51,282 bases of DNA from Purshia tridentata (GCA_003254885.1 QANT01006109.1:1-51282), one strand, 5' to 3'. Positions 10,019-24,228 are shown, counted from the stretch's first letter. Notes: generated from the letters alone by a model not told the origin. Made by a program: numbers and translations.

Positions 10019-12332
10019 CTATGCTCTGTATGTGGTTTTTGTTTTATTTTTTTATAATTAAAAAAAGGAAAATAAGAGATGCAATCAGCTGCGGCAACAC
10101 TGACAGTATGAGGCGAACAAGCATTTGGCCACGTGGAACAGTTGCCATTGCCCAAAAGACTAGAAGTATTTGGTATTGGTTGACAGGAGATAAGGTTGGT
10201 TTCTGTGATTCAGAGAAGAAAAGTTAGGAAGATGGTAAAAGAAGGCGTCGGCGGTTGGAGAGAGGTCAATGGCAATTGGACAAAGTAAGGTGGCGGGCAG
10301 CCGGGCAGCCCACTTGGGCAGTTGGGCATGGCACAGCCAATGTGTGATTGTATGTGCTTCTTAATTCTTATTGCCACCTTGCCAGCTAGACATACAACAA
10401 CAAACGAAATGGGAAATGAGTCACATAATCACATTATCCCCCATCCCTCCTTTTTATCACTTTTTGATATTTTCATATTTTGACACAATTAATAGACCGT
10501 GTATTATTTACTAAACAAAATAATTAATGACTATAAAGTTTATAACTATTATTATGGTGAAGGGCCTTTTCTCATGTGGAAAGAAAAGTGAAAAAAATAG
10601 AGAAATATAAATAGAAGAAACGTAACGCTTACATGTCAAGGCAAATACATCACTTCTTTTGAATTCTCTCTGCATCTTTTTTCCATAAAAAAGAAGCATA
10701 TATTGTGGTAAATCTTCACACATATGTATTAATGCTCCACTTCAACTAAATATTCCATGATGAAGTGCGATTTTACTAATTTTTCATTACTTTCTTGATT
10801 TTCCTTCCCAACCAAATGTTTTACATTCAACTTCACCTTTCATCAAACAAATGTTAATTTCAATAATAAAAAAAATCATTTATTTAAGATTAAAATAATA
10901 ATAACCAAACTTTTCATGAAAAGGTAGGAGGAAGAATCATCTTTGAATGCATGGGTGCGATAAAAATGTCTTGTCACAATTTATAAAATAAGATATTGGG
11001 GGGGTTAAAGTGGAATGGTGGACGGACGAAGGATACAATTATTAAAAACTTAATTATTTTCGGCGCAATTATAAAGGGAATAATCATCATCATCATCATC
11101 TTCATGTTGAATAAATGAAAGAATTGATGACTAGGAAATAAACATGTATAACAGCATCCTTCTTCTACTCGCACGTCACAATTTCACAACCTCCTTAATC
11201 ACCGCTTTAACTACCATTCTTTTTAACCCTAAGTTTAAATCCCAAGTGGGGTCCAAAAAAAAAGTTAAATAATTTAATTGCTACCAACCTATATGTGACA
11301 ATTGGGGAATTATATGTTTAGTTGATTATTGGCATGACCTGCCACACCCACTCTAAAGATTTTTATGGCATGGCCAAATATTCTTAAAATTCAATATCCA
11401 ATGATTGTAGAATTATTAAAATAATCGTTGAGTGTAACTATTTTCCTAGATTTGGTTCTTGTCGAAGAAATAGAAGTTTTTTTATTTTGTATGACCAAAA
11501 TTACATAGTGAAACTATAATATTAGGTTCAAATTCAATAGACCAGATATATGCTTATTCTTTATTGGTTGCATATGAGATATATCTTCTTTTTTGTTTGA
11601 AAGGCTGAATTTGGTAATAAGCATATAGTCTCTGTTGGCACAATTAAGTTAATGAATGAATTAATGAACATATCCCAATAAAAACACATTAGAGGTGTTG
11701 GAGTCAAAGTCTATAATCTACAGAAAAAAGACAAAAATATAAATAATTCGTTGGCTGCAATCACAAATAGCCTTGACAGATTAAACCAATTGATGGCTTT
11801 AAAGTCAAATGCTGGCATCATTATCTCATCCAATAAACCAAAAACATTTCTCTTCCAATAAATAAAAATTGACTAGAAATACAATGACCACATTAAAAAA
11901 CAAAGTGCATGCCTTGTTTTTTATAGCCAACCAAAACACAATTCTTTTCTTATGATTAAAGAAACAAACACAAGATATAGATTTAGTTGAGGTGGGATAT
12001 TATACTAATAAGTAATAACAGAAGAATAAGGAGCATAATTGCTGCTTAGACAATCAAATCAAATGTGTCACCACCAAAGTAATATTATTCTATGCTTCAG
12101 CGGGTCACAACCATACAATGAGGACAGACAAAACTTTGTCAATTTGTGAGGCATATTGACAGGTCATTAACCTTGTGGCCTAAATTTGCAACCAAAAAAG
12201 CTATATGATCTTTAGTTTGGTGTATACTCCACATTATTGTACTGTATCTATGAAAGTTCTCACCTCTAATCAGGGGTCCTAAACAAAAAGGCCTTCTAAT
12301 TTTGAAGCATATATTCACCTTGAGCCTCTCAT
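10019..12332. other. Intergenic region upstream of the syntaxin-like gene and downstream of the SET gene
   Basis: AT-rich sequence. The left part must hold the promoter of the minus-strand syntaxin-like gene, and the right edge the 3'UTR of the SET gene. I could not identify a gene, RNA or delimited mobile element. The GGCAGCCGGGCAGCCCACTT segment at about 10295 is a small GC-rich patch without an assignment. Confidence 0.45.
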
Positions 12333-15300
12333 CTATCCACGAGTGTCCCCAGCCTTGTATGTAGACAATTCAAATTCCACTGCTTTGATACCAATATGGC
12401 ATGAAGTTAAGACTGAAGAGACAATGCTTCTTTCTATATCTTTGTACTTCACTGCCAGCTTTACATCCCACTTAACGCTTTTCCTGCAAAAAAGTGGAAG
12501 GAGAAGAAGATACATCCTCATTTCAACAAAGGAAAGTTTCTTCTGCTTCAATCACATATTGTGTGATAAATGTTTGGAGACTTCCTTACCTGTCATCAAG
12601 GTCTGCATCACCAAGATTATCCATCAACCCATTAAACATTCCTAGAAGATTTTCAAGAATTTTTATTTCATTCTCCAAGTTTTTCTGCAGCTGTAAAATC
12701 AAAGTTTCATATATGAGAACACTAGATCAACATAAAAAATCAAGCATGAAGGTAATTTCAAACTAAGCTACCCAAACTGGAAAGGAACTGCAATTTTAAT
12801 AAAAGATTTTTAACACAAAGATTACTTAAAAATAATAATAGCAATTCCAAATGAAAGGAGGAGGAATAAACATCATACACAATACTAATAAAACCACTTC
12901 CTAATGAAAAGAAGATGAAGATTATGTCGACCACTATAATAAGAATAATAGCAAAGAAAATTACAAGTTCCTTAGTATGCAGCGTGGGGTTCTGAGCCCT
13001 CCTTAGGCAGTCCAATAATGGGGATGGCAGGCCATAATAGAAAATCTTTTCGCGGTTTTTTGAGAGCCAAGTACCCCGCACCATATGAGTGGTCCATTCA
13101 GATATGGTGCTGCCTTCAGTAGAATCATCATGGGCAACATCAATATCTGCATGAAAGAGGTATTAGTTAATATCTGAGAGCACAAGTCTTCAGAAAATTT
13201 TCAACTATAATACAATGGTGTGCTGAAGATCAGGACTCTGTCATGTTTAAGTACTGCTTCATCATTTGTAAAAATATCCATAAGTGGAATGTGAGCTATA
13301 AACTCACCTAGTGGAATGACATCGTATGGGTTGTGTCCTTGTGGTAAAAAGCCATAGAAGGTAATTAGATGGGAACTAGTGAAGTTTCCATAACTAAGGC
13401 AGCATTCTTGTCCTGCACTGCATGGTCTTGATAGACGGAATTTCAAGGTATTTGTTTCAGAATCCACTCTGCCATAGTTTACTATGTGGGGGTATAGCTG
13501 TGATAAGAAATAAATAAAAGCATGACCATGGGATATCACGTTGACAAGAACAATTCCAAATATTTATATGAACCATTAAAAACACTTGTTACTTAAACCC
13601 AAAAATTGCAGTCACGAAAATCGATAACACAAAATTATTATTGTCCTGATGACATTTTAGTTTTTTAAATAATAAACTATCTGTTTTGGGATGTGGCAAC
13701 CATTTCACAAAAGTATATTGAGCAGATAGTTATGATCAATTGTTGGTAGAGATTCTTGCTAAGGATATCAACCAACTGGGCAGCTAAATGGTGAGCCCTA
13801 GCATAAGATATATATCAGAAAAAGCTGCAGAGTAGCTGAGAGTGCATGTCCATGTGATTTAGACTTTAGTTTCCAACTTCAAATACCTTAAGTTACTAAG
13901 CAGTGAATGTAACTATATTTTAAAACTTTGAGTTAATCAACCATTGGGACATAAAATGTAGGGGGAAAAAATAAAGGCTGACCTACCGAATGGTTCAAAA
14001 AGCCAGCAATAGGAATCAAGCATGTCCTTAGCTTTCCATCAGCAAACAAGATTTTTAAGCTATTTGAGTACCACAGTTCACATGCCCACAAGTATTGCTC
14101 CCATGTGTAAAGATCCGGTGGAAAGATATCAGGATGCTCATTGCACAGTGCAGGGAAAAGCTCATCATATTGAGTACGCAAATGCTGTGACAAGAAAATG
14201 ACTTAGATGCTTAATTTTTTAATTAGCGGTAAATTTTCCTTTAAATACAGTCAATATAGAGGTAAGATCAGAAACTTGAAAAAAGAAACATAAGGGACGC
14301 AGATACAGGATTCCATTTTTAATTTATATGAAAGTGAGAGATCAAATATTTCAATGTTCATACATCATCAATTTCTTCTCAAGGACTGTAGGCTTCCCCT
14401 TTACAGATTTAATTAAGATCAAGTAACAACTAAAAGAGCACAAGGAAATTGATGCTTGGTGGCAAAGAGATTATAACTTTGATATTACATAAACAGAAAC
14501 ATCCTTTTCATTTCTAAATGTTAGTTTCCTCAAGGGGCTGGCTTGGTTTGTCCACATTTCTTTCAATGAGTTTCACACATTGCAGTTATGTGGACCTACC
14601 ATCAGACACCAACAGAATTACGTGCAAATGGAAATTGGAAAGGTATTGGCCGGAGGCTCCATAATGCCATCCCTACCCATCTTTCAAGAATCCCTCCAAA
14701 ATTTAGTCCCTATACCTGATTTGGGCATCTCCATGTTCCGCACACCTAATTGGAAATGACACATCAGCCCTGTCCCTCACAAAACCCATTTAACCCTCAT
14801 AAGGTCAGGGTGAGAGCAATCAGGTTGGGTCAGATCTTTTTCTCATACTAGGTTTGTTATTGGGAAGCATTCTATCTTAAATAGAACTGGTATAATCGAC
14901 ATAGAGAATAATTCAATTGTAGGTACAAATAAATCAAGTAAATTGGAAAGCCAACAGACAAGAAACATTATCAGACAACAATCCACAAGAATGTTAACTT
15001 CAAAATTCTCCAAGATGCAAACAGACAACAATCTTACAGAAGAAGAGTATATTAGGAGTACAATCACTAGATTACAAAATTTCAGTGCAGAGTGCATGAG
15101 GTTGGATGGGAGATGAGTAGATTATATGTAATGGCATTTTAAAATTGTATGATAAATAAGGTGATTTTTGTTAGGGAAGGGCTGAATGAAGCCCCCATAA
15201 TATCATCCTCACCTTGAACTTGCCTTAGCCCGTGGGTTATATAACCTCTTCCCTATTTCTTCCCCAATGCCATTTAGGAGTGTCTAAACCCATTTTTATA

Positions 15301-18300
15301 GGGGCAGGGCGACAGGGGCCAAATAACCAACTGTATATGGATGAATCATCTAAGAATATCAAAAATTCTTTTCTACATAATTGAAAGAAAGTGGGCCTAA
15401 ATGTCAAACAAGATAATCTATAAACAGTATATTGGAAGGTCTAATAACCTCTTTTGCTTGAATTATCTCCTCCAACAGCAAGGTTCCATCCAAAGCCATT
15501 ATCGCATCAACTCCAAAACTCAACCCTGCAGCATATAAGGGGAAAGATTAAGAAAAAAAAGACAAATTAAAAGAAATAAATAATTGTAATCATATCAGAC
15601 TTTACAAATCATTAGTCCTCCGATACACCAAATAAAAAATTATTTTATATGGTCTAATACTAAATACCTCTTTATTTACAAATAGTTATAGACAAGAAAG
15701 TATTTCAGTGGGACCTCCCCCAAATAATTCTTTATTACTATCTACTTAAAGGAAGATTTAAATTCTCAAAAAGAAAACTAAAATCCAAAATGAAATTTAA
15801 CATAAGATGAACTTTGTAGTTGCACAAAATTACAAAATAAATTTAATAGGTAAAGCATGCAACCAGAAATCTGAGTACCAGTATGAAATTCTTCTGGCAG
15901 TGTGTCAAAGTAGATCTTGTATTGTGAATTACAATTGTGCCTCTCCTTCATGCTCCACAACAACAACATCGTCTCAGAAGAAATCCCTTCCAACTTCTCT
16001 AATACATGATACTGCAATAGAAAAGAAAAGTAATATATTGGACCACTTTTCTTGTTCATAGGCAATGCATTTAATATATCCCCTTCGTCCAAATGTATTT
16101 CACCAAACAGAATATATGCAAATGAAAGATACAGGCTTAAAACCTACTCTAGCTCTTAGTCCATCCTTATCCCACCTCAGCATCAGAAAGACCAAGGGGA
16201 AAGGTACATATGCATCACTAACAGAGATGATTCAATATGATTAAATATTAAAACATACACACGAGATAGGCATAAAACTAAAATTGTGTGATGGTAAGCC
16301 TCATACTCAAGGCATCATACTCTTGGGCTCCATTGCTGACCTACAAACATCTAACAATTCCAACCAATGAGAGATAGAGAGAGAGATTCATAGAGAACAT
16401 CATGAGACTAGTGTAGATAAAAGATTTCTCCTTGGAACTGTACATACCAAACTTTTGCCTCACCATCTCCTATGTTAGACTACGTATTAGTTTCTGAATA
16501 CCACTGAGTTAGAATTAAAAGCCTAATAAACATTTCTTTCATGGAAAGACATATCAGCCTCTATAACCAGAGATTTGTTTGTGATTACATTATGTGAAAA
16601 GTTGGACCACAGATTCTGCTTTTTCCTAGTGGCTGAATTGGTAACTTTATGTGGTTTGGGCAAACAGACATTGAACTTCAGTATGTGAGAAGAATGACAA
16701 CTCAAATTCCATATTGTTTAGTCCATAGGTAGAACTTATCCTTGAAACCATGTACTTATATACTACATATTCAAAAGGTACCCAGGCGAATTGGGACTTG
16801 CCAACACATATATGTCAGGTAACAGATGTTCGTAAAAGTTGATAATTGTCCATTAATTGTTTCCACATCCAACAAAAACTAGAGCCAGCTTTGTTGATTG
16901 GAAGAAGGGAAAGTTCATAATATGCTATCACTTTCAGCTTGAAACAATTTGACTTCTCAATGAAACACATAATTAATACTTTAAATAAGTTAAAGTAATT
17001 TTTCAGGTTCTTCAAGTAATAAAACATACCATATCAGCTTTTGTTACAAGCTCCTCAGAAATTATCAAAGATGTTGGGATCTCCAAAGCAGTATCTCCAA
17101 CTTTCAGGTCTTCTCGAGCTGTGACTCCTCTGCCAGCCCCTTCGACATCTATTAGATGAATGATGCACAAAACGCTTGATATATTAAAAATTCTCCTGGT
17201 ACAAATATAATATCTCTTGATGCCTGATAAAACAAAGAAGTTACAACAGCAGCAACCATAGTTGTCAAGACTTAAGACTTACAAGCTATCTGCAACATTG
17301 TCTTGACGCCATTGTTTTCAGCCCATTGTAACAACTGGTTTTCTTTTTCAGCATTGTAGCCTTCTAAAATTGTAGTCTTCAAACTGTTCCTTTCCGCAAA
17401 CTGACAAATCATATCAACAATAACATTGTGTAATTCTTGCAGGACATTCTTTTGCATTTGACAAGCACCAAAGAGTGATCTTTCAATGAGCTGAAGGATT
17501 GAATTGAGAGCCTCTAGCTCATTCCTGGGGCCATATGAGTCCATTGGTTCATCTAACACAAAATAAAGCTCTGCCTGCACCCCATTGAGCCCATTATTCA
17601 TCATTAGTCTGCTAATCATACAGTGCAATCAAGGTACTATTAGGCATATCTAAGGCCATTTGTCTCCTCTTTTGTGCCTAAACAGTTCAAGAAATTCCCA
17701 GAATTATGAGTTTAACAGAGCTAAAGAGGGATTCATTAGGCAGAAATATGGACCAAAATTTTGGCCTCATATTTCTCAAAATAATGTTGATTCTGCTTGT
17801 TCTACTATGGATCCCTAACTTTGGCTTGGACATTCTTTATATTGAATTAAAGAGCAGAGTGAGTCAGTGACAGATTACCTCATCTAATTTTATGATTCTT
17901 GCTATATGAAGCATTACTTTCAAGGAAGCACTGGCCCAATCAGGATCTGAAGACCGTTTAACTTGTATTTGTTCCTTGGTCTTAAATCCATTATCTTGTA
18001 GCAATTTCTGCCAGAAAATGAGGAAAAATTAAAAGAATGATGGTACTAGCAACAACTCAACTACATCAGAAGCATATGCCAATCACCAGAAACTAATTAA
18101 AAAGAATAATAATATCTACAAGAAATAGAAAATTCAGAAACATGTATAAAAATCGTACACAGTAAATTGGAAGTATTCACAATTGTTCCTCTGGTGGTTT
18201 TTACATTCTTTTAGTTATACTGCTTAATTAACAAGAATCTGACATGAAAGCACATACAGTAATTAATTTCACATTTGTTACTTTACTTAATAGTATGTCT

Positions 18301-19395
18301 TCAACAGTGCACAAAGTCGTTGACAAAATGGGTCACTGCACAGTTTCTCCACTGTACATACGCTTACATTCTCACAATTTTATTATTGACTATCATTAAG
18401 ACTTAAAATGAAATCCTATAAATCAACAATATTTCATAATTAAATAAAGAAGCAAAAGATCTCATATTTGTTGCTATCTCACCTTCTTTTTGTCAAAGAG
18501 AGGGTCACTTTCAGATAGGTCAAGAACAAATAAGCAGTCCTCATCCAATTGCATGCCTTCAGAAGATGACAATGGCTGCAATTAATAAATAATGCATCAA
18601 AAACCGTTTATCCAATTAGATAATATAAAAGTCAATGATAAAAGTAAAATGCATAAATTTGAGAGTGCAGGACCTGAGGGAAGTTAACACATTTCACTTG
18701 CGTTAGACATTATAAGTATAGCAGTTCAATTAAATTTAACATATTGTAGAAATTACTCCAAGGAAAACTGAAAAAATAAAATTAAGAAACAATATCTCTC
18801 ATCCTAACTGGAAAGCAAAGCACGCATTTTACATATTTTACAAATAATGTTGTAAAGCCCATGTCAATAAACGACAGAAAAGAACACAAATATTCAAAGA
18901 CCATTGGTTTCTTGAGCATACAGAAAGAGCTCTGTAGCGATTAAAACCCTAAACCCTGTAGAAGAATATGATTATCAAGAATCGAAGCTTATTGAGGAAA
19001 AGTGTTTCAAAGAAGAGAAAGGCCAAGAAAACAATCTAAACATACAGAGATATGAAATATGACAGAAAAATTAGGATGAAACAAAATGCATGCTTATTAT
19101 AGAGAATGGAGGCAATAGAGGGTCTGTTTGGTTACTTAAAAAATTGTCAGAAAAGAAAACGAATTCAAGAATCTTAGAGAAAGCGAGTTGAAATTGAACA
19201 AAATATTATAAAGATTGAAAGTTTTTACGCGTTCTTACAATTTCTAAGCAAGAAGCTGAGAGAGCACGAAAGAAAACAACAGAGTTGGGAGTTGAGAATG
19301 CATGCAATTATGGAAATGAAATTTTGAAGAAAAGCAACAAAGTTGAAGGAATTTAAAGTACTTAAACAGTAAGGTTTTACTTTATCAGCGGCCAT
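12333..19395 (-). CDS. SET-domain protein of the plant LSMT-like group
   Basis: Twelve coding exons: 19381-19395, 18483-18575, 17879-18007, 17283-17574, 17030-17148, 15879-16011, 15449-15525, 13987-14184, 13308-13497, 12965-13146, 12590-12690 and 12333-12483. They join in phase to 559 aa. The split SET domain is visible: GAGRGV (180-185) and the I-rich strand TALEIPTSLIISEE (196-209), then an inserted helical region, then IAGFLNHS (345-352, the conserved N-H-S) and CLSYGNF (385-391, the SYGN/Tyr motif), followed by an LSMT-type C-terminal substrate-binding region (LLDCLRRAQ; MFNGLMDNLGDADLDD). This is the architecture of Rubisco/protein-lysine methyltransferase relatives; the closest relative I recall is Arabidopsis At2g18850. 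No transit peptide is evident at MAADK. The substrate is unknown. The first exon is only 15 nt, with a weak donor (AAA|GTAAAA), and is the least certain part. Confidence 0.9.
18944..18958 (+). promoter_or_regulatory. Telomere-repeat-like motif in SET intron 1
   Basis: AAACCCTAAACCCT is two partial telobox units. It lies inside intron 1, about 440 bp downstream of the start codon on the minus strand. Teloboxes regulate growth-related plant genes when close to the transcription start; its position here makes a role uncertain. Confidence 0.3.
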
Positions 19396-19868
19396 TGAAG
19401 CCCAGATTGAAGCAGAATTAGACCGTAAGAATTGAGAGCGAGAGAAAACGAGAGCGAGAGTTTGGGCGGCAAGAGTGAGTTGTTAAAACTTGGAAGAGCG
19501 AGGAAGAAAACGTTTGTTCTGTTTATTCTGTTGTTTTTTCGTTATTTTTCTGTTTTAATATAAAAACGCTTTCCTTTTTCTTTTATTTTGTCCGAAATAT
19601 AATATTTTATTTTTTCATAAGGCCATTCACAGAATCACAGCCCACCTAGACAAAACGGCCCAGTGTAGGAAGCGCTTTTCTCAGCTTTTGTTAAAAATAC
19701 ATATAATTTTTTTGAAAAAAATTTACAACTGCTTCCACTTGAAAAAAATTTGCTTTCAAGTACTTTTGTAATTCAAAAACGATTTTAATTCTTCAAAAAC
19801 ACTGCCAAACAAATCATAAATGAAATTCGGCATGTTAATTTGTTTTTGAGAAACTATTAAATGATAAA

Positions 19869-20057
19869 TAAATTTATTACATACATCTCAATGTTAAATC
19901 AACCCATCTAATATTTGTCAATGTTAAAATTTTTCATTTGATAAAAAAAATAAAAAAAGCCCACATTTAAATAAATTTATTGCATAGATCTCAATGTTAA
20001 ATCAACCCATCTAATATTTGTCAATGTTAAAATTTCACTTGATAAAAGCCCACATTT
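19869..20057. repeat. Short tandem duplication
   Basis: Two adjacent units share AAATTTATT(A/G)CATA(C/G)ATCTCAATG, TTAAATCAACCCATCTAATA and TTTGTCAATGTTAAAATTT, then AAAGCCCACATTT. The first unit is longer by an A/T-rich insertion. The units are almost identical, so the duplication is recent. Confidence 0.85.
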
Positions 20058-20614
20058 TAAAAGGTGGCCTTTTTTTCAGCATCAAGTGCTCGCCGCTCGA
20101 TCCTTTTGTCTAATGCTTGATCTGCTTTGTAATTTTTATTTTCAAACTTTTGGTTGTTTTGATCCATTCCCCAACATAGTAAGTTGTATATTGTAAAGTG
20201 TAAATTTTTGCTTTTTGAGTCTTCTCCCAAAATCTAAAAGCTAAACCTTATATCATAAGTGATAAACCAGAGCCAATAAACCCTAAGTTGAGTGGCATAC
20301 GGTTACCAATTGATTTTTCATTCTAAACATGAGACTAGTGTCCAATTCATTGTTATTGTAACTCGAAATATTTACAGAACAGTAACAATCATTATTCCTA
20401 TTATAACGCATGTCAATGTGAGATAGACTTGAATTCTTTTGTTGGTTTATTAATTTTACACATATTTATGTAACATAAAGACAAAATGCATATTTATAAA
20501 TATCATTTTTATGTAATTAATCATTGTCAAAGTGGCAATAGTTAGGGTTGGACAATGTTGCAAAAAAACCCTCAAAACATTTCTTTCACCCCGCCCAAAT
20601 TTTCCTAAATATTC

Positions 20615-20876
20615 AAAATATATCCTCACCCAGTTATACAATAAAAATGCAAAAACAAAGTGAAATCAAACTATATCATATATGTTAGCTCATAATTTCT
20701 GTGAATCTAATGCCATATATGGCCTTTTTTTTTTTTTTTTAAATGCCANAAAATATATCCTCACCCAGTTATACAATAAAAATGCAAAAACAAAGTGAAA
20801 TCAAACTATATGTTAGCTCATAATTTCTGTGAATCTAATGCCATATATGGCCTTTTTTTTTTTTTTAAATGCCATA
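20615..20876. repeat. Near-perfect tandem duplication bordering an undetermined base
   Basis: Two units (about 20615-20748 and 20750-20876) share AAAATATATCCTCACCCAG through TGCCATATATGGCC and a poly-T run, differing mainly by a 6-bp CATATA deletion and poly-T length. The only N in the window (20749) sits exactly at the junction. A genuine duplication and an assembly join of overlapping contigs are both possible. Confidence 0.85.
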
Positions 20877-21445
20877 TATGGCCTTGCAAATATGAATTGT
20901 TCAACTTTAGATTACAATAAAGTGAAATCAGGCCTGAACTACTGAGACCAAAGATATAATTTAGCAAAAAAAGGAACAAAAAAAAAGAGCAAGAGATAAT
21001 ACAAATTCACCAAGATTGAGCATTTTCCATGTGGCCAGCAAAGAAGCTGTACAGATGCCATATAAAATAGCTTGACACCTCAACACACATTGTCAGAATC
21101 ATTCATCAGAACCCCAAGTTCAATATAAAACATAGAACCTTGAATTCTTCCCAGCAGCACAGATACACAATAAAAAGAATTGGCATGTAAGTGCATTCTT
21201 TCAACTAATCACAATCATGATTCTTTAAAATAATTGATTTGAAAAATTCATCTTAAACAAAGGGAATGGTATGATTCCAGAAAGGAAAAACTCCTATTAT
21301 GTCAAGTTATTTAAACACCTTTAATTTAATTCCACAGAAGTAGTCTTGCTGTTAAGAATTTTATCATCACATACTAAAAAATTGTCTACTGCATCCAAAT
21401 TTGAAGCAAGTGCAAAGAATACGTAAGGCGAAAAATACCCAGTGC

Positions 21446-24228
21446 TCATAGTTCTGCATGGAAAATTTTCTCTAGGCAAGATGATACAATAACAGGCCCT
21501 GCCATATCCCCCACAGCACAGCCTGCAAAAAGAAACATGCACATTTCGATAAGGTTGTACATATGTAATGGACACCAACAGATACAGACCAATTAGGTAA
21601 TGCACTTACCAATCCACTGGCCGGCTGAAGGGCGGTAAAGGGTGGCACCAATACCTGCCCCAATTGAAGCAAAAACTAGTGATGCACCACACCTGATAGT
21701 AGCACCTGAAACCTTCTTACCAAGAAGTTTAACTTGTTCTCTTGTATCAGTTTCATCAACCTCTTCTTTACAGTTCATAATACGAGAAAAAGATCGGTAG
21801 ATTTCAATGGCAACTTGGATGAGCCATGACGCTGCAACACCTAGAAAGTGTCCTGCTCAAACATAAAAGCATGGATATCACAGTGAGATTGAAAGCTCAA
21901 GCAACCAACAAAATTGAAACCACATTTTTTTTTCCTATAGGATACATAAATTAAAATGTCACCTCTGAAAGTTGTTCTGCTAACACTGAAGAAGAAAACT
22001 AAAGTAGGCATTCTTCTTCCAGCTTTCCTTATGGCCGATTTTGGAACATCTGTACATATTGATTGCATGTGTCACTTGCTTATACGATATTTTTGAGGAA
22101 GCAAAACAGATAGTTGATTAAATTAATCATATCTTCTAATTACAAATAAGATCATCTCTACTATCTGTGAAATTTTTTCTTAAGAAAAAAAAAAAAAAAA
22201 AAACCTATTTTATTAAAATGAAAGTAGATCTGAATAATTATGGAAAGGTACCTTTGAGAAGCTTCCATGCCATTCTCTGTGAAACATAATGAACAGAAAT
22301 TCTTTCTAGAATCCGTCTAGTAGTTACCACAGTCGTCTGCAATGGTATAAAAAACACACACACAATTCAATTAGCTTTGTCTCCCATAGTTACTGGTTGA
22401 CTTACATTCATTGATAGAAAACACATCCATTTGAGAAACAATGCAACACACTGCTTTGTTGTATACAAAAATTAGTTCCAAGCCTGAAATGAAAAAACTT
22501 GGTATAATGTTTATTCAAGTAATTACAGTTTTTCTATAAATAATAAAAGAATTCCCCTAGCACTGTTTCAAGTGAATATCATATTGGAGAAAAGAACGTT
22601 TTAATACATTTAGGGAGACTTTTATAGATAGAAGCTGGGAATGGATTTTGCAATTTAATTGCACTGAACTATTTGATTATCAGTAGAGTTCACTTGAAGG
22701 ACCAAAGCTCATGATGTGTAGATTTTTTACAAGGCAGAAATTGTCCTGTACCAAAAAATTAACAATAAATTACTCCCAAGGACAAAAATTGCAAGTTTCT
22801 TAACTGGAAATACACCTAAATTATATGTGTATACGCACATCCATTAGCATAAAAAAGACTGCAGAGCACTCGGCAGATGCAGATGCATCTGCATTTTGAG
22901 CTAAATTTGGCATTTTGAGCTAATTTTTGAGTTGCAAATGCAGTTTATATGGTGCAGACTGCATCTCCAGCAAAAAAATTGTGCTAATTTTGTCCTGAGA
23001 GGTAAGTTATGGACCGGGTGAACTGTAGGTTAAGTTTCTTTCTCATTTGGGCTTGCTAGGTAAAGTACCCAAAAGTAAATACAGAAGAAAAAAAGACTCA
23101 AAAGGCAAATGCAAAAAGGCAAAGCAACTGGATGCTAATTTGACAAGTAACAAACATGTCCATGAAATTCCCGGAAACTGGCTTGTTCTGTGATGAAATT
23201 GATTTTCAAAATAAATGTGACTTGTGGAAAATACACTTGAACCTCATCTATAAACCAGCATAACATTGACAAGAAAAAAAAGGCTGAAAATCCAAGAACA
23301 AAATTCTGTCAAGTTTTTTTTTTTTTTTTGCCAAATAATTCTATCAAGGTTTAACCCTTAATCATCCATAAATTTTAATGTCTGTCTTCGCTACTCATGA
23401 TGCGTAGGGCATACAAGCACTGCATACTGATTTACAAGTATCAAAATTTCAATAAAGCATCCAAAAAACTAATGCAATCAATAACTCAATGGATATTGAT
23501 TTGGTTAAACCAAATCCAACTTAGAAACAAGAATGACAAGAGGCAAAACAACTCACCTCACGGACAATTTGTACTATTGATCTTTTGAATGGAACGACAT
23601 AATCCACATGTTGCTGCTCTTCTTGAGGGTCCTGCAGGAAGTCATCATCATCCTCTTCCAAGTTTGAATGAGGCTCCAAAAGGGGTAAAAAGAACATTAA
23701 AAAAGACCTCAAGGTTGTCATAGTTAAAGCCCTCAATTCGAAAGCCGAGAATAGAGGCCTCAACTCAATTTTGTAGGCCTTGGTACTGTAATCCTGAAAG
23801 ATTTTATTCAGAGGCTCGTTCTCAAAAACTTTTTGAGATGCACTTCGTAAATTCGAAACATAATCTTCAGACCATGCTGCTGCTCCAGCATCACAATAGG
23901 CAACTGGGGCTCTAAAATTACTGTTTGCATATATAGCACTCAAATAGTTAGTACACGAATACACGATCAAATTTCAGCCAACAACAATCTTCAAAGTAAT
24001 GGTAAAATAAAACAAATAACAAAATGTAAGCAATTAATTTCAAGTAAAATATAATAGAGAGAGACAGAGACAAGAGTACCCGAACAATGATTTATAAGCA
24101 ACTACAGAGGCAGCTGCAGCAGAAGCAGCGGCTTTGGCTGAGAAAAACCCTGAAGAGTGTACACTTTGGGCTGTATAAAGACTTGGGTTTTTTCTCAATA
24201 GATCTAAAACTACAGCTATTCCCGCCAT
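21446..24228 (-). CDS. Plant-conserved membrane protein, Tim17/22/23-like tail, role unknown
   Basis: Six exons: 24080-24228, 23557-23911, 22252-22336, 21963-22049, 21610-21852 and 21446-21522, giving 331 aa. The N-terminus (MAGIAVVLDLLRKNPS, then an Ala-rich SAKAAASAAAASVVAYKSLFG) is amphipathic, Arg/Lys/Ser/Ala-rich and almost free of acids, compatible with organelle targeting. A middle section holds an acidic run (EEDDDDFLQD, about 143-152). Then come a conserved TTVVTTRRILER segment, a membrane-like stretch (TFRGHFLGVAASWLIQVAIEIY) and a glycine-spaced C-terminal region (GATIRCGASLVFASIGAGIGA and GCAVGDMAGPVIV) that resembles PRAT/Tim17-type membrane helices. I do not have a reliable gene name. 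The family looks plant-wide from memory, but I cannot confirm that it belongs to Tim17/22/23. Confidence 0.78.
22859..22990. repeat. Imperfect palindromic, internally repeated patch in an intron
   Basis: Sequence between exons 2 and 3 of the membrane-protein gene holds the palindrome GCAGATGCATCTGC, a repeated ATTTTGAGCTAA (twice) and further GCAG/CTGC echoes. It could be a small decayed MITE, but I cannot place clean ends or a target-site duplication. Confidence 0.35.

Larger units (their letters stand above)
19396..21445. other. Intergenic region with two tandem duplications
   Basis: This is the promoter side of the SET gene (purine/pyrimidine-rich leader at about 19430-19500) and the 3' side of the next minus-strand gene. 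Apart from the two tandem duplications listed separately I see no gene. Confidence 0.5.

Noticed and set aside
11085-11104. ATCATCATC run as a CRISPR-like or structured repeat
   Set aside because: It is a short trinucleotide microsatellite in plant DNA; no spaced repeats are present.
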